This document shows positions 1 through 8,806 of a stretch of DNA of 64,000 bases, one piece after another. The DNA is from Bacillus sp. REN3. GTDB lineage: Bacteria; Bacillota; Bacilli; Bacillales; Cytobacillaceae. The DNA lies in assembly GCF_017912555.1 (NCBI RefSeq), contig NZ_JAERSD010000003.1:1-64000 (forward strand), read 5' to 3'. The position numbers and the translations under genes are program-made. Every line of letters begins with the position of its first letter. Position 1 is the first letter of the stretch. A model generated the notes under the pieces. That model saw only the letters and a list, made by a program, of their open reading frames with translations. It had not been told where the DNA came from and ran no database searches.

Positions 1-147
1 AAGGCATACGAATGGGGAAATTCCAGAAAGAAATTTTGGAGAATCGCCTCAAGTCCAATCTTACACAAAACCCTCGATAACTCCTATTGGAGTCATCGAG
101 GGCTCAAAAGTCTATATCAAAGATATGAATTTCTACGTCACACTTAA
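1..147 (+). CDS. ltrA: Group II intron reverse transcriptase/maturase, C-terminal end (partial)
   Basis: The first 48 codons of the window are open from base 1 to a TAA at 145-147, with no start because the gene begins outside the window. The peptide ends in a SHRGLKSLYQRYEFLRHT-like tail, characteristic of the C-terminus of LtrA-type intron-encoded proteins (maturase plus HNH endonuclease region). Such proteins splice and mobilise their host intron. The stop is followed at once by RNA that looks like intron domains V and VI, as expected for an ORF in domain IV. Whether the upstream part is intact cannot be judged here. Confidence 0.85.
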   Translation, partial: KAYEWGNSRKKFWRIASSPILHKTLDNSYWSHRGLKSLYQRYEFLRHT

Positions 148-221
148 TTGAACCGCCGTATACCGAACGGTACGTACGGTGGTGTGAGAGGTCGGGGGTT
201 AGTCATCCCCTCCTACTCGAT
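148..221 (+). ncRNA. 3' end of a group II intron (domains V and VI)
   Basis: Directly after the maturase stop there is a self-complementary stretch (about 150-186) with CCGTATACCG and CGGTACGTACGG arms, matching a domain V hairpin. It is followed by a second hairpin, GGGG-GTTAGTCAT-CCCC, with the tail CCTACTCGAT that is typical of domain VI and carries the branch-point A. The intron/3'-exon junction is placed at about 221. The 5' part of the intron is outside the window. Confidence 0.75.
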
Positions 222-616
222 TATATTATGAAATTTAGTATTTTGATTATATTCGATCTTTTAAACCAAAAATTAATCCTCTTCTAGGGAATTTATGGAG
301 ATTAAGGCATGAATTAAAGGAATCATATAATGGTTGTCCAATAGACTCATGAGAAAATAATAGTCTAATGAGAGCGAGGATAATCTAAATGAAGGACCAG
401 TTGTTTTTCGTTTCAGACATACTTGATTCAGTGGTAGCATCAGTGGAGCGTTATACTTTTATAATATCTATTAATAAGTACTCCTCAGAACTCAGAACGT
501 ATATACACCTTTAAGATGTACTTTGAGGAAGATGCAAATGGTAATACCGCTACTTTTGAGAGAAATATTACAAAAGATAATGAATTACAGAAATTTCTTG
601 ATGTTTTTCTTAGTGT
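222..616. other. Intergenic stretch with no convincing gene
   Basis: AT-rich sequence between the intron end and the transposase remnant. It has only short open frames: a frame open at 239-352 without a start, and a 34-codon ATG frame at 516-620. Neither carries a motif I recognise. They may be debris of the genes into which the mobile elements inserted. Confidence 0.4.
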
Positions 617-1172
617 ATGAATGAACAAGGATTGGTGTCAAGTTATACAGTCGCTCAGTTTAAGCCACAGTCAAAAGGCTGAAACGATTCCAATCAAAGG
701 AACGAATTAAACCGTGAGTTTGACCAGGAAGATGGCATTACACATGTGTCTTTGTCGATCTCTTCAACCGTGAAATTGTTGGGTCCAGTACAGGGCCAAA
801 CAAAGATGCAGCATTGGTCTATCGGGCTTTTGCGTCCATTAAAAAGGACCTGAGAAAAATTGAATATCTTCATACCGATCGTGGAAGCGAGTTTAAGAAC
901 ACGCTGATAGATGAAGCATTGAAGACCTTTGATATCAATAGATCCTTAAGCAAGAAAGGCTGCCCCTATGATAATGCAGTAGCTGAAGCAACATTTAAAA
1001 TCATCAAGACAGAGTTTGCCAGAGGAAGACATTTTACGAGTTTAGAAGAGAAGAGTTAACGAGAGAACTAAATGACTATATTCATTGGTTCAACCACATT
1101 CGAATTCACGGAACCCTTGGCTATTTAAGCCCAGTAGAATACAAACTTGGACACCTTAAAAAAACTGTGTAG
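617..1172 (+). pseudogene. IS3-family transposase OrfB, degenerate
   Basis: Three reading-frame pieces together spell an IS3-family OrfB integrase. The first (617-682) contains LVSSYTVAQFKP. After a stop and an internal deletion, a second frame gives VFVDLFNREIVGSSTGPNKDAA. The longest intact part (814-1059) carries HTDRGSEFKN (second catalytic Asp) and the NAVAEATFKIIKTE segment (catalytic Glu). A further frameshift near 1050 leads into HWFNHIRIHGTLGYLSPVEY and a TAG at 1170. The stretch that should hold the first catalytic Asp (SDLTYV region) is deleted, so the enzyme is dead. No clear terminal inverted repeats were found. Neighbouring group II intron debris suggests a site that has received mobile elements more than once. 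Confidence 0.85.
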
Positions 1173-1424
1173 TTTAGTGTTGGCAGTCCACTTTTTTCCA
1201 CTCAATCCATTGGTTAATGGATTACCATAAATAGCAGAGTGAAAAAAATAAAAATGGTTACTATGCTTAAAGAATTATAAGTAGGTAAATACATACAAAT
1301 GTATAGGTAAATGATTTAGAATACTATAAATGATATGATTATCTAGTATGTTCAGCATGGATGACTCGCGAAATGATTGTATAAAATATTGAGTGTGATA
1401 AAAAATTATTGATAGGATGACAAT

Positions 1425-2621
1425 ATGAAAAAAGAGGTTACTTTAACGGTAAAGGGCAAGTTTGCAAATAAATATAGAAGCGGTTATCCGCTCATCTCAA
1501 AGGAAGCCATACTTCATTTCAACGAAGATATTAAAGAAGGAACTATTATCCGTCTCGTTGATGACAAGAATAAGTTCATAGCAAAAGGCTATTTTGGCAA
1601 ACAAAACAAAGGGTACGGGTGGATTCTTAGCCGAAACGAGAATCAACAGATCGATCAAAGGTTTTTTGTAAATAAATTGAAAGATGCGATCAACTATCGA
1701 GAACTCTTTTTTAATAGTCCGGATACCAATTGCTTCAGAATCGTAAATGGCGAAGGCGATGGTTTAGGTGGATTAACCATCGAGTATTTTGATGGCTACT
1801 ATTTAATCAACTGGTATAGCAAAGGGATTTACCGCTTTCGAGAGTATATTATAAATGCGTTGAAGGAATTAGTGGAGTTTAAAGCCATTTATCAAAAGAA
1901 AAGATTTGATATCAGCGGGAAATATATTGAAGAAGATGATTTCGTAGCGGGAGAAAGAGGAACCTTCCCGATTATCGTAAAGGAAAATGGAGTGAGCTTC
2001 GCTGTTTACTTAAATGAAGGTGCGATGGTTGGTGTATTTTTAGATCAAAGAGATGTAAGAAAAACAATCCGGGATGCTTATGCGGAAGGAAAGAACGTAC
2101 TGAACACTTTTTCCTACACAGGCGCGTTTTCAGTATTTGCTGCTGTGGGAGGCGCAGTTAAAACGACAAGTGTGGATTTAGCAAACAGAAGCTTAAACAA
2201 AACCATTGAGCAGTTTAGTTTGAACGGGCTGGATCATGACTCACAGGATATAATTGTTGAAGACGTTTTCCATTACTTTAAGTTTGCGGTGAAAAAGCAG
2301 CTAACGTTTGATTTGGTTATACTGGATCCCCCAAGCTTCGCAAGGTCAAAAAAATTGGTATTCAGCGCTGAAAAGGACTACAAAAATCTTTTAAAAGAAG
2401 CTATTTCTATAACAGAAGATGAGGGGATTATCGTAGCGTCCACCAATTCCAGCTCTTTTAATATGAAAAAATTTAAAAGTTTTATTGATCAGGCATTTAA
2501 AGAGACAAACAGAAAATATCAGCTCGTTGAGGAATTTTCCCTTCCTAAGGACTTTAAAACAATAAAAGAATTCCCAGAGGGCAACTATCTTAAGGTTGTG
2601 TTTATTAAGAAGTTGCCATAG
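1425..2621 (+). CDS. Class I SAM-dependent rRNA methyltransferase, RlmI/YwbD type
   Basis: A 398-residue protein with the RlmI-family layout: an N-terminal PUA-like RNA-binding domain (about residues 1-75), a central EEHEE-type domain, and a C-terminal Rossmann methyltransferase domain from about 200. Visible motifs are VLNTFSYTGAFSVFAA (SAM-binding motif I) and LDPPSFARSK (catalytic DPP motif IV). Enzymes of this family methylate 23S rRNA using SAM; the B. subtilis relative is YwbD. Length is normal. The ATG lies behind a weak AGGATGAC site. It is monocistronic, with a 250-bp upstream gap after the IS remnant. The exact target nucleotide cannot be read from sequence. Confidence 0.85.
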   Translation: MKKEVTLTVKGKFANKYRSGYPLISKEAILHFNEDIKEGTIIRLVDDKNKFIAKGYFGKQNKGYGWILSRNENQQIDQRFFVNKLKDAINYRELFFNSPDTNCFRIVNGEGDGLGGLTIEYFDGYYLINWYSKGIYRFREYIINALKELVEFKAIYQKKRFDISGKYIEEDDFVAGERGTFPIIVKENGVSFAVYLNEGAMVGVFLDQRDVRKTIRDAYAEGKNVLNTFSYTGAFSVFAAVGGAVKTTSVDLANRSLNKTIEQFSLNGLDHDSQDIIVEDVFHYFKFAVKKQLTFDLVILDPPSFARSKKLVFSAEKDYKNLLKEAISITEDEGIIVASTNSSSFNMKKFKSFIDQAFKETNRKYQLVEEFSLPKDFKTIKEFPEGNYLKVVFIKKLP

Positions 2622-2728
2622 AAAAAGGCGAATGAATATCAATCCAGTAAATCAAAGGAATGGAAGTTTAAAAATAACCACATATAAATATCTCAAGGTG
2701 AACCCTACCATAAATAAAGGAGTTTTTT

Positions 2729-2806
2729 ATGGGATATGGATTTGGATATAATGTACGAATGTTGATCATTGTAAACGATCATTTAATAACTTATAAAAAT
2801 AATTGA
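2729..2806 (+). CDS. Possible truncated YjcZ-like small sporulation protein
   Basis: A 25-codon frame starts with MGYGFGYN behind a strong ribosome site (ATAAAGGAG, 5 bases before ATG). The MGYGxGY opening is typical of YjcZ-family small spore proteins, which continue into a Gly-rich then hydrophobic helix. Here the sequence leaves that pattern after residue 8, so it is either a frameshifted remnant or an unrelated microprotein. Evidence rests on the start signal and the first residues only. Confidence 0.3.
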   Translation: MGYGFGYNVRMLIIVNDHLITYKNN

Positions 2807-2890
2807 TGAATGGGGAACAAAACGATATTAGAAAGAAAAACCTGAAATCTATACAATAATAATAAAAGGGAAGGGAGAGACAAAGGCAGA

Positions 2891-3349
2891 ATGATGGATT
2901 TAATAAAAGAGCATATAAAGACTAAAATTACCGAGTTAGACCAGCGGTTGACCAATGTGATTATCGATTTACAGGATGAAGACCTTAATTGGAGACCGAA
3001 CAAAGAGAGCAATAGCATTGCAAACTTAGCCATGCATATGTCAGGCCATATCCATCAAAGGATTGGTGCAGGCATGATGAACGAGACAGATCATAGGGAT
3101 CGGGATGCTGAATTTTCACAGGAGTTATACGTTGAAAAAGAAGAAATAATCGATACTGTCCATTCCTCCTTTTCACGATTTTCACAAGCTGTTGAATCTT
3201 TATCAGAAAAAGACCTGTTGAATACGCAAATCCTTAGTGGAAACAGAGTCCAATCGAATTTGGAAATCATCCTAAGATGTTTGGAACATTACTCTGAACA
3301 TTTAGGCCAAATCATTTATATCGCAAAAATGAAAAAGGATGAACAATAA
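2891..3349 (+). CDS. DinB-like (DUF1572-type) protein
   Basis: A 152-residue, mostly helical protein. Pairs of histidines (H49 and H53 in AMHMSGHIHQR; H133 and H137 in LEHYSEHLGQ) sit where DinB/YfiT-superfamily proteins bind a metal at one end of a four-helix bundle. Some members use mycothiol or bacillithiol as thiol cofactor; no reaction can be assigned here. The start is an ATG pair at 2891/2894 behind GGGAGAGA. It stands alone, 70 bp before a LysR gene in the same direction. The bundle motif is clear and the function is unknown. Confidence 0.75.
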   Translation: MMDLIKEHIKTKITELDQRLTNVIIDLQDEDLNWRPNKESNSIANLAMHMSGHIHQRIGAGMMNETDHRDRDAEFSQELYVEKEEIIDTVHSSFSRFSQAVESLSEKDLLNTQILSGNRVQSNLEIILRCLEHYSEHLGQIIYIAKMKKDEQ

Positions 3350-3418
3350 TCCTATTCCTTTTAACAGTGTTTCCGATATGATATGGACTAAGAACGCCAA
3401 AATTTTAAAGGGGGGATC

Positions 3419-4336
3419 ATGTTGAATCTGCATGCGCTGCGTATTTTTACGGAAGTGGCCAAATGTGGAAGTGTAACTCTTTCGGCAAAAAAGCTGTTAA
3501 TCAGTCAGCCTGCTGTAACGGCTCAGATTCGGAACCTTGAAAAGGAATTTGGTTTGAAATTAATTACAGCAAAAGGTCGATCGATTCAATTAACTGAAGC
3601 CGGTGAAATACTGGCCACGTATTCAAAGCAGCTTTTTTCACTGGAGGCTGAGATTGAAAAAGAAATGCATGCTTTATTGACTGGTGCCAAAGGAAGTTTG
3701 CGGATTTGTGCAACAGACCTCCCTGGGAAAACGGTGCTTCCGAAATGGATTGTTCAATATAAGAAGTTGTATCCTTTTGTAGATATCCAGCTTTCAAAGG
3801 GGAGTTCTTCTACGGCGTTCCAGCGTTTACTGGATCACTCTGTTCAGGTGGCCTTTGTGTGCGGTGATGTTCAAGAAGCAGAGGGAATTGAATATTACAC
3901 TCTCCTTGAAGATGAGCTTATTTTTATCGTTCCGAAGAATCATCAATATGAGGGGAAAGAGGTTTCATTGGAGGAACTTATGATGGAGCCTTTTGTCGTC
4001 CGTGAAAAAGGAAGCTATACAAGAAGGAAACTCTTTTCTTTATGCAGGGCAGCTGGAATGGATATCCCGCAGTCTCCAATCTGTATGGAAGGGATGAACG
4101 AATCGATTGAAGCAGTAAAAGCGGGCTATGGTGTTGCGCTTGTGCCTGCATTGGCGGTAGAAAATGAACTTTTTAAAAAAGAGCTTGGAAGGGTTTATGT
4201 CAAAGGTATTCATATAAAGCACCCCATCAAACTTTGTAAAAGAAAACAAGAAGAGCCTCTATCTTCTGCGGCAAACTTTATTTCATTTATAAAAGCGGAA
4301 GTGTCCTCAGACAAATATAGGACGGTAATAGGATGA
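3419..4336 (+). CDS. LysR-family transcriptional regulator
   Basis: A 305-residue LysR regulator. Residues 1-60 form the winged helix (LHALRIFTEVAKCGSVTLSAKKLLISQPAVTAQIRNLEKEFG), and the rest is a periplasmic-binding-type effector domain. Start ATG at 3419 follows an excellent AAAGGGGGGAT ribosome site. LysR proteins normally regulate a divergent or adjacent gene. No divergent partner is present; the nearest same-strand neighbour is the MFS transporter 170 bp downstream. That spacing makes a regulatory link possible but unproven. The inducer is unknown. Confidence 0.9.
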   Translation: MLNLHALRIFTEVAKCGSVTLSAKKLLISQPAVTAQIRNLEKEFGLKLITAKGRSIQLTEAGEILATYSKQLFSLEAEIEKEMHALLTGAKGSLRICATDLPGKTVLPKWIVQYKKLYPFVDIQLSKGSSSTAFQRLLDHSVQVAFVCGDVQEAEGIEYYTLLEDELIFIVPKNHQYEGKEVSLEELMMEPFVVREKGSYTRRKLFSLCRAAGMDIPQSPICMEGMNESIEAVKAGYGVALVPALAVENELFKKELGRVYVKGIHIKHPIKLCKRKQEEPLSSAANFISFIKAEVSSDKYRTVIG

Positions 4337-4502
4337 AATCAAGGAGGATTAATCATGTTTAAATCATAAATTTATTTTATGAAATAGCTTGAAAGATATA
4401 TTTGTTTTATATAAATCTCCCCATTATGCTTGAAATAATTAACATTGTTCATCTCTCATTCTTTTTGGATAGATCTTGATGATCAATGAAGGGGGAAGCA
4501 TA

Positions 4503-5774
4503 ATGGGGTTTTTACAGTTTCATAGAACGATCAAAATAAGGATAATCGAATCCTTTTTGAGCACGGCGATAGGAAGTATGGTTTTTCCCTTTATGGCCAT
4601 TTATTTTTCGGGCTATTTTAGCGTGAATACAACGGGTTTATTATTATTGATAAATGGATTTATTGGAATTGCCATGAACCTTTATGGCGGTTATTTTTCA
4701 GATCGCTTTGGAAGGAAAAAACTGATTGTTGTGGCAGAACTTTTGCGTTTTTTAGCTTTCATGACGATGATGGTTTTTAATTCCCCTTGGTTTCATTCAC
4801 CCCTTATTACCTTTTTGATGTTTACAATCCATACGATTTGCTCTGCACTTATTGGACCTGCGAATCAAGCCATGCTTATTGACGTCAGCAAACCGGATGA
4901 ACGGAAGCTTATGTATACGATTATGTACTGGGCAAACAATATGTCCATTGCTTTAGGAGGGATTTTAGGCGGTCTCCTCTTTAAGGAGCATTTATTTGAG
5001 CTATTCATTGCCTTGTCTGCTACCTCGTTAATCGCTTTGATGTTAATCACCTTCTTCATTGAGGAAAGCTTTGTGCCCGCTAACACCAAAAAGACAACAC
5101 TCCTGGGGCAATCATTCCAAATGTTTTCTAATTATCTGGCCGTTTTTCGGGATAAAATTTTTATTGTATATTTACTGGCTGGTGTGCTGATTCTGTCGAT
5201 GGAGTTTCAATTGGGCAACTACATAAGCATTCGGCTTGCCAAGGAATTCCCCGAACAGAATATTCTTGGGTTAAGTATTGATGGCATTGGAATAACGGGA
5301 ATATTGAGAGCAGAAAATACCATTCTTGTTGTTATATTTGCACTATTTATAACAAAAATGATTTCACGATTTAATGATCGATATTTGCTATTTGCGAGTT
5401 GGTCTATATTTGTAGGGGCGTATGCTGTCATTTCATATACTAATCACCTTTGGCTTTTATTTATTACCATGTTTGTGGCCTCAATTGCCGAGTTGACGCG
5501 TGTACCTATTGAACAAAGTTACTTAGCTAATCTTCCTCCTGACCATTCCCGCAGTTCATATTTGGCATTGAGCGAAATGAGGCATAACTTATCTCGTTTG
5601 ATTTGCTCAATCACCGTAGCTGCCAGTGCATTCCTTTCAAATTTCGAAACGACTATCTTAATAACAAGTTTTGGCGGGATCGGCATATTGATGCTCTTGT
5701 TTATAGCTCCTGCTCTAGAACAGAGAGTACGAGGGAAGCTGGCAGAAAAAGAGGAAGTATCCGATTCAGCCTAG
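4503..5774 (+). CDS. MFS transporter, drug-efflux type
   Basis: A 423-residue, 12-helix major facilitator protein. The loop between helices 2 and 3 carries GGYFSDRFGRKKLI, a good version of the MFS motif A (G-x-x-x-D-R-x-G-R-R/K). The start is taken at ATG 4503, nine codons inside the longest frame, because GAAGGGGGAAG lies 4-9 bases before it. The substrate is not evident; sequence character resembles the YdgK/MdtH-like efflux group. It may be linked to the LysR gene upstream. Between the two genes a perfect AAGGAGG site leads into only a 4-codon frame (4354-4368), perhaps the scar of a lost gene. Confidence 0.8.
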   Translation: MGFLQFHRTIKIRIIESFLSTAIGSMVFPFMAIYFSGYFSVNTTGLLLLINGFIGIAMNLYGGYFSDRFGRKKLIVVAELLRFLAFMTMMVFNSPWFHSPLITFLMFTIHTICSALIGPANQAMLIDVSKPDERKLMYTIMYWANNMSIALGGILGGLLFKEHLFELFIALSATSLIALMLITFFIEESFVPANTKKTTLLGQSFQMFSNYLAVFRDKIFIVYLLAGVLILSMEFQLGNYISIRLAKEFPEQNILGLSIDGIGITGILRAENTILVVIFALFITKMISRFNDRYLLFASWSIFVGAYAVISYTNHLWLLFITMFVASIAELTRVPIEQSYLANLPPDHSRSSYLALSEMRHNLSRLICSITVAASAFLSNFETTILITSFGGIGILMLLFIAPALEQRVRGKLAEKEEVSDSA

Positions 5775-5926
5775 GATGGAAGGGATCAAAAGCAGACCCT
5801 GATTTAGGTTTATCACGCTGAACGGGATCATGAATGTAATGGTTTCGATTGTTTTTCTTGTGTATTTAAGATAGCAGGCTATAGATTGAGAATAACAGTT
5901 TAAAGAGGGATTGTTGGAATGATCGG

Positions 5927-5955
5927 AAAAGAGGAGAGCTTCTCCTCTTTTTCTT
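5927..5955 (+). terminator. Rho-independent terminator
   Basis: GAGGAGA and TCTCCTC arms with a 2-base loop are followed by a T-rich run (TTTTTCTT). It lies 150 bp after the MFS stop and before the HAD gene. Confidence 0.75.
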
Positions 5956-6089
5956 CCGCTTGAAGGGATAAAAATGCAAGAGGGGGAATCCGGAAATAGA
6001 TAGATTCATTTTAACCCGTCATGGAAGGGATATTATTACATCGTGTAGAAGAGTTACGGATGAGGACAAATGAAAAGGATGTGATTGGG

Positions 6090-6737
6090 ATGAAAGCAGT
6101 TATTTTTGACTTTGATGGTACACTTGCTGATACATTGCCAGTGTGTTTCCTGGCATTTGAATCCGTGTTTGAAAAATATGATAATCGCACGGTTACAGCA
6201 GAAGAAATCAAGGCAATGTTTGGTCCCTCCGAGACGGGTATTATCCGTGAAAATCTAAAGAATAGGAATTATGACAAAGCCATTGAGTTGTATTATGACA
6301 TCTATAACGAGCGACATGAATCTACTGTCCAGAATAATGAAGAAATAAATACATTACTTGGATATTTAAAGACAGGTGGATACAAGCTTGGCATCGTGAC
6401 TGGAAAAGCAAGAAGAAGTCTCGATATCTCTTTGGAACATCTTGGCTTAAATAACTTTTTTGATGTCATTGTTACTGGCGATGATGTGGAGTTCCCAAAA
6501 CCTCATCCCGAGGGAATAAATAAAGCATTAGAATATCTAAACTTATCACCGAATGAGGCGGTTTTCCTGGGGGACAGCGACGCCGACATAATGGCAGGTA
6601 AACAAGCAAATGTACACACAATCGGAGTACATTGGTTACCGAATTACCAGACAATAGAGTTTAGTATTCAACCAGATGGAGTATTCAGTCATGTAAATGA
6701 ATTCTTATCGTCCATTCCTAAGATGAAACGTATTTGA
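6090..6737 (+). CDS. HAD-family hydrolase, phosphoglycolate phosphatase-like
   Basis: A 215-residue HAD phosphatase. Motif I is VIFDFDGTLADT (nucleophile and acid/base Asp), motif II lies in LGIVTGKARRSL, the motif III lysine in FPKPHPEG, and motif IV is FLGDSDADIMAG. A helical cap sits between motifs I and II (subclass I), as in PGP and PpaX enzymes that dephosphorylate small sugar or acid phosphates. The start is set at the ATG at 6090, directly before the conserved first strand and with AAAAGGA upstream; the open frame extends 23 codons further back without conserved content. Substrate unknown. It stands alone. Confidence 0.85.
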   Translation: MKAVIFDFDGTLADTLPVCFLAFESVFEKYDNRTVTAEEIKAMFGPSETGIIRENLKNRNYDKAIELYYDIYNERHESTVQNNEEINTLLGYLKTGGYKLGIVTGKARRSLDISLEHLGLNNFFDVIVTGDDVEFPKPHPEGINKALEYLNLSPNEAVFLGDSDADIMAGKQANVHTIGVHWLPNYQTIEFSIQPDGVFSHVNEFLSSIPKMKRI

Positions 6738-6855
6738 AACTTGATTAGCTGCCCAACCAGGCGGCTTTCTTTACGAAGTAAGCTTTTCTAATGGATAAGA
6801 GTTGGAGGGGCAGGCTAAGTTTAAGGGAGAGCTAAATAGGAACGGAGGGAAAGAG

Positions 6856-7299
6856 TTGGCGATAACTTACACTTACTTTAATGAACTGCCTGAAAATGAC
6901 GTATTAGAGGGCATTATCGAGCTGCATACAAATACTTTTGGCCTTTCCGACGACTTGGAAGGAAGGATGAAAGAAAAACCTAAACTTCGAATTGACGTTG
7001 CACTTGAAGGGGGAAAAGTAGTTGGATATAAGATCGGATACGCATTGAATCGTGAGAAGTTTTATAGCTGGCTAGGGGGAGTGGATGCTGGATACAGGAA
7101 TCAAGGCATTGCTTCCATGTTAATGGGGCAGCAGCACCGGCACGCAAAAGACAGCGGGTACAAAGCAGTCCAGACACAAACGAAAAATAAGTGGCGCGGT
7201 ATGCTGCTATTGAATATCAAGAGTGGCTTCGACATCATTGGTACCTATACTGATCACGAAGGAGAACCGAAAATCATCCTTGAGAAAAAGATGATATGA
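6856..7299 (+). CDS. GNAT-family N-acetyltransferase
   Basis: A 147-residue acetyltransferase fold. The acetyl-CoA loop is visible as VDAGYRNQGIASMLMGQQH (R/Q-x-x-G-x-G/A motif A). The start is a TTG at 6856, preceded five bases away by GGAGGG; the longer frame from TTG 6802 has no ribosome site. The acceptor substrate is not deducible. It lies 118 bp after the HAD gene in the same direction, so co-transcription is possible. Confidence 0.85.
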   Translation: MAITYTYFNELPENDVLEGIIELHTNTFGLSDDLEGRMKEKPKLRIDVALEGGKVVGYKIGYALNREKFYSWLGGVDAGYRNQGIASMLMGQQHRHAKDSGYKAVQTQTKNKWRGMLLLNIKSGFDIIGTYTDHEGEPKIILEKKMI

Positions 7300-7545
7300 T
7301 CAGCACAATAAAGAGCCTGTCCATCGACTGACCATAAATCAGGATTCGAATCGATAAAACCCGGTGGGTGACAGGCATTTTGATTATATAGCCTTGGCAG
7401 CCTGTGCAAAAGCGGAAGGATCTAGGCAGCTATCAATCGGTGAACCGTGCCATCAGCAGGGCAATGCAGTTGCTATAGGCTGGCATTTAAGGCGTATCAT
7501 AAGATGTAACGAAATGATAACATTAAAATTAAGGAGTGCTGGTGT

Positions 7546-7695
7546 ATGGTACTTGGTATTGCTCTTGCAATCGCAGCAATCATAGGCCTTATCTATGGAA
7601 TAATGAACAAAAATAAACCTTTAGGGGTCCTTTCCGCAATTGTTTTGATTTTGATTATTGCGGTATGGATATATTTCTATAATAATCCTTATTGA
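7546..7695 (+). CDS. Small membrane protein (49 aa)
   Basis: A 49-codon frame begins at ATG 7546 after AAGGAG and ends at a TGA 20 bp before a strong terminator. The peptide has two hydrophobic segments (residues 2-20 and 27-43) separated by a short NKNKP turn, so it is a likely two-helix membrane hairpin with a short tail (FYNNPY). The start signal plus matching terminator make it a credible gene. No family was recognised. Confidence 0.6.
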   Translation: MVLGIALAIAAIIGLIYGIMNKNKPLGVLSAIVLILIIAVWIYFYNNPY

Positions 7696-7715
7696 GTCCA
7701 GGTTTGAATTGTCGT

Positions 7716-7752
7716 AGGGATGGATCGTAATGTAAGATCTATCCCTATTTTT
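7716..7752 (+). terminator. Rho-independent terminator
   Basis: The arms AGGGATGGATC (7716-7726) and GATCTATCCCT (7736-7746) pair with one mismatch and are followed by ATTTTT. It ends the small membrane protein transcript. Confidence 0.8.
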
Positions 7753-7828
7753 AATCCTTCGAAAATGAACGAGGAACAGATATCATTACATTTCACTATG
7801 AAACAATGAATCCCAGTGGATAATCAAG

Positions 7829-8698
7829 TTATTCAGAACGAATCAGATGAATGAAGGCCTCAACGCTTCTTTTGCTTTTCATGACGGGAGAGAACACATA
7901 GGAAAAAGTCCGCGTGAATGATTGGTTTTTTAAACGGACCAATGATAGTTCCCCATATTGTACTTCCCTCTCTATAGCACTATGGGAGAGCAGTGATAGT
8001 CCCACTCCTTGAATAACGCTTTCCTTTATTCCCTGATTACTGCTGATCGTGAGGAGCGATTTCACTTTTAAACCATTTGACCGAATGACATGATTTAAAT
8101 ATTCACGTGTTCCCGAACCTTCCTCTCTAGTTATCCACGTATGATTCTGAAGATCATCGAATGTAATGTCTCCCCTGAAATGACCAGGGGCAGAAATAAT
8201 AAACAGCTCATCTTGCATAAAAGGATGGATGGACAATTCCTTGTCATTTGTCTGCCCCTCGATTAAACCAATGTCTACTTGAAACAGGCGGACATTTTGA
8301 ACGATTTCTTCGGTGTTTCCAATTATTACTTTTAGTTTAAGTAAGGGAAATTCTTTTTGCAGCTTGAATAGGAAGGATGGCAATATGTACTCGCCGATTG
8401 TAAAACTTGCCCCGATTACTAATTCTCCTTGCACCGAATGATGGTGCTCCAAAATTTCTTCTTTTGTTTGTTCATAAATGGAAATTATTTGTTTCGCGCG
8501 ATTGTACAAGATTTCCCCGGTCGGCGTGATTTGAACATGTTTGGGAGAACGTAAAAAAAGTTCCGTGTGAAATTCCTTTTCTAAATTTTTGATATGTAAA
8601 CTTACACTTGGCTGCGAAATATGCAGTACCTCAGCAGCCTTTGTAAAATTCTTTAGTTCGGCAAGTGTAACAAAAGTTTTCAAAGCATCGTAGTACAA
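7829..8698 (-). CDS. LysR-family regulator divergent from the YeiH-type exporter
   Basis: A LysR regulator with N-terminal HTH (YYDALKTFVTLAELKNFTKAAEVLHISQPSVSLHIKNLEKEF) and the usual effector domain, similar in style to CysL/YwfK. The start is put at TTG 8698 because GGGAGAGG lies six bases upstream; the frame continues to 8743 without a ribosome site. It diverges from a YeiH-family membrane protein gene 109 bp away, the common arrangement for this pair (YeiE/YeiH in enterobacteria), so it probably controls that gene and itself. An inverted repeat lies upstream at 8722-8738. Confidence 0.88.
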   Translation of the reverse strand: MYYDALKTFVTLAELKNFTKAAEVLHISQPSVSLHIKNLEKEFHTELFLRSPKHVQITPTGEILYNRAKQIISIYEQTKEEILEHHHSVQGELVIGASFTIGEYILPSFLFKLQKEFPLLKLKVIIGNTEEIVQNVRLFQVDIGLIEGQTNDKELSIHPFMQDELFIISAPGHFRGDITFDDLQNHTWITREEGSGTREYLNHVIRSNGLKVKSLLTISSNQGIKESVIQGVGLSLLSHSAIEREVQYGELSLVRLKNQSFTRTFSYVFSPVMKSKRSVEAFIHLIRSE

Positions 8699-8721
8699 AA
8701 GAATCCTCTCCCAATCATTAA

Positions 8722-8738
8722 TAATGTTAATAACATTA
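8722..8738. promoter_or_regulatory. Candidate LysR operator
   Basis: A perfect 7-bp inverted repeat, TAATGTT-AAT-AACATTA, lies in the divergent promoter region between the LysR gene and the exporter gene, 24 bp before the regulator start. LysR proteins bind interrupted dyads of this kind. This is inference from position and symmetry only. Confidence 0.5.
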
Positions 8739-8806
8739 ATCACTTATATGTATTTTACTAATTGTTGAGTTCTTTATAAAGTATAAGTAACAAATAGGAT
8801 AGGGAA

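Noticed and set aside
4352-4368. Perfect AAGGAGG site followed by a 4-codon frame
   Set aside because: Too short to call a gene; mentioned only as a possible scar of a lost gene.
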